Below are positions 1 to 5,114 of a DNA stretch of 6,200 bases, piece after piece. Below the pieces are notes generated by a model. It made no database searches, was not told the DNA's origin, and worked only from the letters and a program-made list of their open reading frames with translations. Position 1 is the first letter of the stretch; every line of letters starts with the position of its first letter. The position numbers and the translations under genes are program-made. This DNA comes from Lachnospiraceae bacterium (GTDB taxonomy: Bacteria > Bacillota_A > Clostridia > Lachnospirales > Lachnospiraceae): contig JAGCZE010000218.1 in assembly GCA_017960415.1 (NCBI GenBank), forward strand, positions 1 through 6,200, given 5' to 3'.

Positions 1-233
1 CGCGGTACCACTCTTATTCACCTTTGAATAAAGATGCCCTTTAGGTGCTGACACACCTTTACTCTGTAACGGGAGTTCCCGTCTGTGCTTACCGGTGTAC
101 TGATACACGTCCGGACAGCCGCTCCACAGCGAGTTCGGTAGAATTCTCCAATGCCTCGCACCGCCCGGCAATTCTCTGTGTGGTGGAATAAAACCTACTA
201 TTCTGCTTCATCGCGTTTTCAAATATGTGATTG
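1..233 (-). promoter_or_regulatory. T-box riboswitch leader (probably tRNA-Thr responsive), truncated at left edge
   Basis: Read on the minus strand this is a T-box leader, which senses uncharged tRNA and lets transcription continue into an aminoacyl-tRNA synthetase or amino-acid gene. Visible parts, in transcript order: the AGTAGG element of stem I (plus positions 194-199); the distal stem I loop GCCGGGCGGTGCGAGGC (about 154-169); the specifier region TTCTACCGAACTC (131-143); a stem III-like hairpin, ACGGG/CCCGT (69-82); a further hairpin, AGGTG/CACCT (43-58); and the T-box core AGAGTGGTACCGCG (1-14). The core differs from the usual AGGGTGG by one base. The specifier is best read as ACC (137-139, Thr), because it is followed by the usual purine; TAC (Tyr) or TTC (Phe) in shifted registers are less likely. 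The 3' half of the antiterminator, the terminator and the regulated gene (thrS is a fair guess) lie off the window. Confidence 0.9.
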
Positions 234-239
234 TGAGAA

Positions 240-268
240 ATTATAACATTATGCATTTTTTGTGTCAA
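240..268 (-). promoter_or_regulatory. Consensus sigma-A promoter driving the T-box transcript
   Basis: On the minus strand, TTGACA (plus 263-268) and TATAAT (plus 240-245) are both perfect and are separated by exactly 17 bases. Transcription should start near plus position 233, just ahead of the T-box stem I region, so promoter and riboswitch support each other. The promoter faces away from the mannan gene run. Confidence 0.9.
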
Positions 269-305
269 GCGAAAGTTTTGAGCAGAGGCAGTTTATCCTA
301 TGGGG

Positions 306-320
306 CGGGGCAACGATAAT
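306..320 (+). repeat. 15-bp sequence repeated inside the epimerase gene (copy 1)
   Basis: CGGGGCAACGATAAT occurs here and again, exactly, at 2251-2265. This copy lies in non-coding sequence ahead of the operon, within a 17-codon mini-frame (300-353) that I do not call as a gene. The second copy is in frame inside an insertion of the epimerase. An exact 15-base match in a window this size is uncommon by chance (roughly a few percent), but it is not decisive. Confidence 0.5.
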
Positions 321-322
321 CC

Positions 323-351
323 TTGCGGAAAGGGAGATTTCGTGGTATTCT
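323..351 (+). promoter_or_regulatory. Possible weak promoter for the plus-strand operon
   Basis: TTGCGG (323-328) and TATTCT (346-351) are spaced by 17 bases and lie 62 bases ahead of the first plus-strand start codon. The -35 matches only three of six consensus bases and the -10 four of six, so this is a weak candidate. It is the best one I found between the divergent minus-strand promoter and the first gene; an activator-dependent promoter is also possible. Confidence 0.3.
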
Positions 352-398
352 AAATGTAATCGGCAAACGTAGGGAGAATCGATCTACGACCCTTTACG

Positions 399-406
399 AA
401 GGAAGG
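399..406 (+). promoter_or_regulatory. Ribosome binding site that fixes a GTG start
   Basis: AAGGAAGG lies 7 bases ahead of the GTG at 414. There is no in-frame ATG near the N-terminus (the next in-frame methionine codon is residue 51, inside the HTH region), so this site supports GTG as the start of the YvyF-like gene. Confidence 0.75.
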
Positions 407-413
407 TGACTGT

Positions 414-866
414 GTGGGATATACGGTTGAAAACTGCAATAATTGCAACAAACTGTTTAATTATCCGGGGTTTGGCAGTAAATACTGTCCTGCCTGCAAA
501 AAGATTGACGAGGAAAACAAAGAGAAAGTAAAGGAATATCTGCGCGAACACGGGACTGCCAATATGTACGAGATCACGGAGGCTACCGGGGTTTCGGATA
601 AGGATATCAAGCAGTTCTTACGAGACGGAATGCTGGAGATCCCAGACGGTTCGCCGGTTTATATCAAATGTGAGAGCTGCGGATGTGATATCCGTTCAGG
701 AAGATGGTGTCCGGCGTGTGCAGTAAGGATCAATACCGATCTTAAGGGCGCATATGCCGGAGTCGGCGATGTTCCGAAAGAAAAAATAACCGGAAAGATG
801 CACTTCTTAGGGCGCAGACACAAAAAAGGCGAAACCTTCAAAAGGGACAGCAAGAAAGAGGATTAA
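414..866 (+). CDS. YvyF-like zinc-ribbon/helix-turn-helix protein
   Basis: This 150-residue cytoplasmic protein resembles the YvyF (TIGR03826) flagellar-operon family. It has an N-terminal CxxC...CxxC zinc knuckle (Cys8, Cys11, Cys25, Cys28), a charged helix, a helix-turn-helix-like segment (about 48-76, containing ITEATGVSDKDIKQFLRDG), a second zinc ribbon (Cys86, Cys89, Cys99, Cys102) and a basic tail (about 122-150). In Bacillus subtilis YvyF is encoded with flagellar/competence genes; its biochemical role is not well defined. Regulation or nucleic-acid binding is an inference from the architecture. The start is GTG at 414, set by its ribosome binding site. The stop is only 4 bases before the epimerase ATG, and the epimerase Shine-Dalgarno lies inside this gene, so the two are probably translationally coupled. 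No flagellar genes are visible. It could be a locus regulator or merely a co-transcribed bystander. Confidence 0.8.
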   Translation: MGYTVENCNNCNKLFNYPGFGSKYCPACKKIDEENKEKVKEYLREHGTANMYEITEATGVSDKDIKQFLRDGMLEIPDGSPVYIKCESCGCDIRSGRWCPACAVRINTDLKGAYAGVGDVPKEKITGKMHFLGRRHKKGETFKRDSKKED

Positions 867-870
867 CTTA

Positions 871-2406
871 ATGAATATGGACAAACAGGAATTAATGAAA
901 GAATTTTACAGACATTTGTCGGAGGATATCATTCCGTTCTGGGCAGGTCTGAAAGACGAAGAGAACGGCGGCTTCTACGGACTTGTGGACTTTGATCACA
1001 ATCTTGATAAAAAAGCCGATAAAGGGTGCATACTGAACAGCAGGATCCTTTGGTTCTTCTCGACATCAAAGCTGTTATTTGATGAAATGAAGGAAAAGGC
1101 GGGCATCGGGATGAATGATCCGGGCTCACATGGGCAGGAGAGCGCAACCGCGTCATATGAAGAACTTGCGGCGCTGTGCACAGACCGTGCGAAGCATGCT
1201 TACGATTTTCTGATCAACAGTTTTCTGGACAAGCAGAACGGAGGCGTTTTCTGGGCCGTGACTTACGACGGGAAGCCTGCCGATACACTCAAACATACAT
1301 ATTGCCATGCATTTGCGATCTATGCACTTGCGGCTTATTTTGATGCCAGCGGGGACAGGAAAGCCTTCGATACCGCAATGGAACTGGCGGACCTGATCGA
1401 AAAAAAATGTACGGATGATGTGGGCTACCTCGAAGCATTCAACAGGGATTTTACTCCCGCCCGCAATGATGAACTGTCGGAAAACGGCGTAATGGCCGAT
1501 AAGACCATGAATACGCTGCTGCATGTATTTGAAGCATATACGGAGCTTTTAAGGGTTATAAAGAAACATTTTCCGGCGATCGTGAAACCCGTAAGTGCCG
1601 TAAATTCGGGAAACACGCAGGATACAGGCAACACCGCGGGGGCCGGAACAAAGGGCGGTTATTCGAAAGAAAATGCCGAAATGGCAGAAAAGATCGCCAA
1701 CCGCATGCGGTTCATCCTCGATATATTTGCCGAAAAGATCTATAATACCAAGCTGCGCAGGCAGGAAGTGTTCTTTGACAGGGAGTACAAGCCGATCATC
1801 GATCTGCACAGCTACGGACACGATATTGAGACTTCATGGCTGATGGATCGCGGGCTGGAAGTGCTCGCCGACGTTGAATATACAAATGAGATCGAACCGC
1901 TGACGCTGAGCCTGGCGGAAAGGATATATGAACGTGCTTATGTTGAGCATTCATTGTTGAATGAGTGTGAAAAAGGCGTCGATGACAAACGCAGGATATG
2001 GTGGGTGCAGGCCGAGACCGTGATCGGGTTCATGCATGCTTCTCAGAAGATACTGCGCAAGAAGGACCGCGTGAACCTGACAATGAAAGCAGCGGGTGCC
2101 TCTGCGGTCGAAAGGCAGCAGACAGCTGTAGAAGCCGAAAAGAGGTCTGCGAATTTCTTTATGGGAATGGTGGATGTCTGGGAATTCATAAAAGACAGGC
2201 AGATCGACAGAAGGAGCGTCGGGTCCGAAAATGAGTACAGAGCCTCCGGACGGGGCAACGATAATGATCATATCCCCGCGGAATGGTACTCCGAACTGAC
2301 CGGGGAATTCCAACCGATAAAAACCAAGAATCTTGTGGATCCGTGGAAATGTCCGTACCATAACGGCAGAATGTGCATAGAGATGATTCGCAGGCTCGGG
2401 ATGTGA
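871..2406 (+). CDS. Cellobiose/mannobiose 2-epimerase (AGE family) with large insertions
   Basis: It interconverts the reducing-end glucose and mannose of beta-1,4 disaccharides (EC 5.1.3.11). Beside a GH130_1 gene the likely reaction is mannobiose to mannosyl-glucose, in the cytosol. The alpha/alpha-barrel motifs are clear: NSRILWFFS (Arg58), MNTLLHVFE (His218, Glu221), SYGHDIETSW (His317, Glu320, Trp323), RIWWVQAE (Trp378, Glu382) and DPWKCPYHNGRM (His497). Spacing from His317 to Glu382 equals that of the Ruminococcus albus enzyme as I recall its numbering (His243 to Glu308). The protein has 511 residues against about 390-410 for the family. Extra material sits near residues 72-105, at 236-265 (Gly/Thr/Asn-rich), at about 398-428 and at about 447-470. 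All catalytic motifs are kept and the frame is open, so it is probably active. ATG at 871 follows AAAGAGG (855-861) with a 9-base gap. Confidence 0.9.
   Translation: MNMDKQELMKEFYRHLSEDIIPFWAGLKDEENGGFYGLVDFDHNLDKKADKGCILNSRILWFFSTSKLLFDEMKEKAGIGMNDPGSHGQESATASYEELAALCTDRAKHAYDFLINSFLDKQNGGVFWAVTYDGKPADTLKHTYCHAFAIYALAAYFDASGDRKAFDTAMELADLIEKKCTDDVGYLEAFNRDFTPARNDELSENGVMADKTMNTLLHVFEAYTELLRVIKKHFPAIVKPVSAVNSGNTQDTGNTAGAGTKGGYSKENAEMAEKIANRMRFILDIFAEKIYNTKLRRQEVFFDREYKPIIDLHSYGHDIETSWLMDRGLEVLADVEYTNEIEPLTLSLAERIYERAYVEHSLLNECEKGVDDKRRIWWVQAETVIGFMHASQKILRKKDRVNLTMKAAGASAVERQQTAVEAEKRSANFFMGMVDVWEFIKDRQIDRRSVGSENEYRASGRGNDNDHIPAEWYSELTGEFQPIKTKNLVDPWKCPYHNGRMCIEMIRRLGM
1576..1665 (+). other. 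Low-complexity insertion in the epimerase gene
   Basis: Codons 236-265 encode a Gly/Thr/Asn/Ala-rich stretch containing SGNTQDTGNTAGAGTKGG. It falls between the conserved MNTLLHVFE and SYGHDIE blocks, where the R. albus enzyme is shorter. The composition is unlike the rest of the protein and resembles the three-copy linker repeat of the CE17 gene (SGxxxDTG, GNTG). The edges are approximate because I judged them by eye without an alignment. Confidence 0.6.
2251..2265 (+). repeat. 15-bp sequence repeated ahead of the operon (copy 2)
   Basis: This is the exact second copy of CGGGGCAACGATAAT (first at 306-320). Here it encodes Arg-Gly-Asn-Asp-Asn (residues 461-465), inside an extra segment just before the conserved Glu-Trp-Tyr of the epimerase. 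In copy 1 the same five codons are also readable in a 17-codon mini-frame. Confidence 0.5.
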
Positions 2407-2410
2407 GATG

Positions 2411-2416
2411 AGGAGG
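2411..2416 (+). promoter_or_regulatory. Strong ribosome binding site of the GH130 gene
   Basis: A perfect AGGAGG lies 7 bases ahead of the ATG at 2424 and 4 bases after the epimerase stop. It is the strongest site in the window and suggests high, independent translation of the phosphorylase. Confidence 0.85.
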
Positions 2417-2423
2417 TTAAACG

Positions 2424-3605
2424 ATGAAACTGCATCCGAATTATTACAGGGAACTTGATAAATACAATGCGGTCATAGCAAGGAAAAACCGTGTGGATGA
2501 AAACTTCTATAACGGAATATATGAAAGATGGGTAAATCCTGTCATTACCAGGGATAATATCCCGTTGTTCTGGCGATATGACCTGGATCCTGCGACAAAT
2601 CCTTTCTTTGAAGAGAGGCTCGGAGTCAATGCGACGATGAATTCCGGGGCTATCAAGCTGAACGGAAAGTATTGCCTCGTTGTACGTGTCGAGGGCAATG
2701 ACCGGAAGAGCTTTTTTGCGGTGGCTGAATCGGAGACAGGTGTAGACGGATTTAAATTCAGGGATTATCCTATCCTTCTTCCGGATACCTGCCCCGAGGA
2801 GACCAATGTTTATGATATGCGCCTGACACAGCATGAGGATGGCTGGATATACGGTGTTTTCTGCTCCGAATCAAAGGACAGATCCGTAAATGACCTGTCT
2901 GCGGCTGTTGCGGCGGCAGGCATTGTGCGAACCAAGGACCTTGAGCACTGGGAGAGACTTGATAATCTGAAGACCATCAATTCACCCCAGCAGAGGAACG
3001 TTGTATTGCATCCCGAATTCGTGAATGGCAAATACGCCTTCTATACAAGGCCTATGGATGATTTTATCGATACGGGTTCCGGCGGAGGCATAGGCTTCGG
3101 TCTCTGCGACGATATCAGGCACGCGGTGATCGACGAAGAGAAGATAACCAGCATGCGGAAGTATCATACCATTACCGAGGTGAAGAACGGCGCCGGAGCG
3201 GTTCCGATAAAAACCGACAGGGGCTGGATACATATTGCCCACGGAGTGCGCAATACCGCAGCCGGACTCAGATATGTACTGTATGTATTTGCGACAGCGC
3301 TTGACGATCCTTCACGTATCATTGCCGAACCGTCGGGAATGTTCTTGGGTCCCCGCGGCGGCGAAAGAGTCGGGGATGTATCAAACGTGACATTTACGAA
3401 CGGTGCTATAGTCGATGATGACGGAAAGATCTTTATTTACTATGCATCAAGCGATACAAGGATGCATGTGGCAACTACTGATGTAGAAAGACTGATGGAC
3501 TGTACTTTCAATACACCCGCAGATCCGCTTCGTTCCGTAAAATGCGTTGAACAAAGATGCGAGCTGATAAAGAAGAACCTGGAGATACTGAAATCCGAAG
3601 GCTGA
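2424..3605 (+). CDS. 4-O-beta-D-mannosyl-D-glucose phosphorylase (GH130 subfamily 1)
   Basis: It phosphorolyses mannosyl-beta-1,4-glucose to alpha-mannose 1-phosphate and glucose (EC 2.4.1.281), in the cytosol, taking the product of the epimerase just upstream. Family signatures of the five-bladed propeller are clear: [20 protein letters not shown] (72-91) with [30 protein letters not shown] (128-144), the arginine of FYTRPMD, and the phosphate-site region around [18 protein letters not shown]. Asp131 in YDMRLT falls at the same number as the proposed general acid of the Bacteroides fragilis enzyme. The length, 393 residues, is normal for the subfamily and there are no insertions, unlike its neighbours. 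The subfamily 2 reaction (mannobiose/mannooligosaccharide phosphorylase) is less likely given the motif match and the epimerase next door. Start ATG 2424 is set by AGGAGG. Confidence 0.93.
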   Translation: MKLHPNYYRELDKYNAVIARKNRVDENFYNGIYERWVNPVITRDNIPLFWRYDLDPATNPFFEERLGVNATMNSGAIKLNGKYCLVVRVEGNDRKSFFAVAESETGVDGFKFRDYPILLPDTCPEETNVYDMRLTQHEDGWIYGVFCSESKDRSVNDLSAAVAAAGIVRTKDLEHWERLDNLKTINSPQQRNVVLHPEFVNGKYAFYTRPMDDFIDTGSGGGIGFGLCDDIRHAVIDEEKITSMRKYHTITEVKNGAGAVPIKTDRGWIHIAHGVRNTAAGLRYVLYVFATALDDPSRIIAEPSGMFLGPRGGERVGDVSNVTFTNGAIVDDDGKIFIYYASSDTRMHVATTDVERLMDCTFNTPADPLRSVKCVEQRCELIKKNLEILKSEG

Positions 3606-3660
3606 GATTATGCAGTAATTTGGCCAAAAGAATCAAATCATTTCTTGAAACGGTGCATAT

Positions 3661-4962
3661 ATGAATATTACAGATTACCTGGGAAAAGGCAGATATATAC
3701 TGCCTGATGATCCGAAGCTGCAGTATTGTGGGCGGATAGGACGCGGAAACAACGGAATGCCGGAGATGGTATTTCCGTGCACATATGTAAAGTGGCGGTT
3801 TAAGGGCAGCAGTGCGGCGATCGTTACCGATGTGCGGCGCTTCTATTTTGATGTTTATATGGGATGCTTTATTGACGGTGTACAGTATACGGTCAGGCTG
3901 CATGAGGGAATTAACAGGACCATACTGCTGAAAGATGGCGTACCCGTGTGCAATGAAAATATGTATCAAACAAGGTTGAGCGGCGTAAAAAAACCGGATG
4001 GATCCCCAAGCGATACAGAGGAACACGAGATTGTCTTATTTAAAAGGCAGGATGCCTGCAACATCGTTGAATTCTGCGGAATAGAGCTTGACAGAGAGGC
4101 GCGGCTGCTGGAATGCGGACCTTTGCCTGAGATGAAGATCGAAGTATACGGTGATTCCGTTTCGGCAGGTGAAGTAAGCGAAGCTCTTGACTGTGCGGGC
4201 AAACCCGATCCCGAAGGGCATGAGGGCGTTTATTCCAACAGCTGGTATTCCTACAGCTGGATAACCGCCAGAAAGCTGAATGCCCGGCTGCATGATATCG
4301 CCCAGGGCGGTATTCCTTTGCTTGACGGCACGGGATGGTACGGGTCGGCGGACGGACTGATCGGGATGGAAAGCATTTACGACAAGATCAGGTATTCACC
4401 CGATGTAAAACATGCCGAAAAATGGGACTTTTCAAAATATATTCCTGATGTGGTCGTTGTTGCCATCGGGCAGAATGACGCGCATCCCGATGATTTTATG
4501 AAGACTTTGAGGGAAGCGGGATATACGCATTCCGACGATTTCATGAAGACTCCGGGGGAAGCGGTATATACGCATTCCGACGATTCCATGAAGACTTCGC
4601 GGGAAGCGGGTTGCTTGCAAGACGGAGAAAAACGTCCGGATCAGGCGGAGAATAAAGATGAAACGGTCTTGGAGGCAATCGGAAAAGCCCACAACTGGAA
4701 ACAGCATTATGCAGCGTTTTTAAGCAGGCTCAGGGAACATTATCCGAAGGCGCTGATAGTCTGTGCTACCACGATCCTCTGCCATGACGAGGCATGGGAC
4801 AATGCGATAGACGATGTTGTAAATAAGCTCAACGACCCGAAGATCAGGCATTTTCTCTATTCAAAGAACGGCTGCGGTACTCCGGGCCATATCAGGGCCA
4901 ATGAGGCGGAAGAGATGGCAGAAGAACTGGCGGGCTTTATCAGGCAAGCCATTCGGGAGTAA
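3661..4962 (+). CDS. CE2-type SGNH acetyl esterase, probably acting on acetylated manno-oligosaccharides
   Basis: The architecture is an N-terminal beta-sandwich (about 1-155) followed by an SGNH hydrolase domain: block I YGDSVSAGE (Ser166 nucleophile), block II QGGIPLL (Gly216/217), block III IGQND (Asn272) and the catalytic His410 in GTPGHIR. The position three before His410 is Thr, not Asp, which suggests a Ser-His dyad as reported for some CE2 enzymes. CE2 members remove 6-O-acetyl groups from mannan or xylan sugars, and a CE2 enzyme works with a CE17 in the Roseburia mannan locus. No signal peptide is visible, so a cytosolic role is likely. At 433 residues it is about 70-100 longer than I expect; the excess is a triplicated 15-residue unit plus a charged tail (275-335) right after block III. 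ATG 3661 has only a weak upstream purine stretch (GAAACGG), 55 bases after the phosphorylase stop, so the start is less certain than for its neighbours. Confidence 0.85.
   Translation: MNITDYLGKGRYILPDDPKLQYCGRIGRGNNGMPEMVFPCTYVKWRFKGSSAAIVTDVRRFYFDVYMGCFIDGVQYTVRLHEGINRTILLKDGVPVCNENMYQTRLSGVKKPDGSPSDTEEHEIVLFKRQDACNIVEFCGIELDREARLLECGPLPEMKIEVYGDSVSAGEVSEALDCAGKPDPEGHEGVYSNSWYSYSWITARKLNARLHDIAQGGIPLLDGTGWYGSADGLIGMESIYDKIRYSPDVKHAEKWDFSKYIPDVVVVAIGQNDAHPDDFMKTLREAGYTHSDDFMKTPGEAVYTHSDDSMKTSREAGCLQDGEKRPDQAENKDETVLEAIGKAHNWKQHYAAFLSRLREHYPKALIVCATTILCHDEAWDNAIDDVVNKLNDPKIRHFLYSKNGCGTPGHIRANEAEEMAEELAGFIRQAIRE
4483..4617 (+). repeat. Three tandem 45-bp in-frame repeats within the CE2 gene
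   Basis: Units at 4483-4527, 4528-4572 and 4573-4617 each encode 15 residues of the pattern H(P/S)DD(F/S)MKT..EA. Units 1 and 2 match at about 38 of 45 bases; units 2 and 3 at about 36 of 45, with unit 3 decayed at its 3' end. Unit 1 follows QNDA directly and is probably the native loop that was copied. The period is a multiple of three, so the frame is intact. Confidence 0.95.
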
Positions 4963-4970
4963 AGCTGAAT

Positions 4971-5077
4971 GCTTATAAGTAACAGAGTATAAGAAAAAAG
5001 AGTAAAAGCAAAGAGTAAAAGTAGAGAGTAAAAGTAAATAGTAAAAGTAAAAGGTATAACTAAAGCATAAAAGTAAA
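4971..5077 (+). repeat. Array of 13-bp purine-rich repeats between the CE2 and CE17 genes
   Basis: Six contiguous 13-base units run from 5000 to 5077 with consensus GAGTAAAAGTAAA: GAGTAAAAGCAAA, GAGTAAAAGTAGA, GAGTAAAAGTAAA, TAGTAAAAGTAAA, a degenerate AGGTATAACTAAA, and GCATAAAAGTAAA. Two looser units (4971-4984 and 4985-4999) extend it to the left. The plus strand has almost no C, so the leader RNA would be A-rich and unstructured. I see no gene, good promoter or terminator in the 152-base gap. The function is unknown. Confidence 0.85.
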
Positions 5078-5095
5078 AGCATGCAGAACAGGATC

Positions 5096-5103
5096 AGGAG
5101 GAG
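5096..5103 (+). promoter_or_regulatory. Ribosome binding site fixing the CE17 gene start
   Basis: AGGAGGAG lies 11 bases ahead of the ATG at 5115. That spacing is a little long, but no nearer in-frame start exists. The ATG at 5081 is in another frame and gives no recognisable protein. Confidence 0.75.
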
Positions 5104-5114
5104 TTACGGAACAG

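Noticed and set aside
300..353. 17-codon mini-frame containing the 15-bp repeat
   Set aside because: Too short, no good ribosome binding site and no recognisable product; kept only as context for the repeat finding.
355..368. Possible catabolite-responsive (cre-like) element near TGTAATCG
   Set aside because: The left half fits a LacI/CcpA-type site but the right half does not, and it is not palindromic.
2268..2834. 188-codon minus-strand frame
   Set aside because: Antisense shadow of the GH130 and epimerase genes, with no family resemblance.
3619..3628. TTTGGCCAAA palindrome in the gap before the CE2 gene
   Set aside because: Ten bases with no loop and no following T-run, so not a terminator; as an operator it is too short to support alone.
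3508..4026. 172-codon minus-strand frame
   Set aside because: Antisense to the GH130 and CE2 coding regions; the plus-strand products are clearly recognisable.
4861..5082. Minus-strand frame encoding a hydrophobic Leu/Phe/Tyr-rich peptide
   Set aside because: It is the reverse reading of the purine-rich array and the CE2 3' end; the hydrophobicity comes from the repeat composition.
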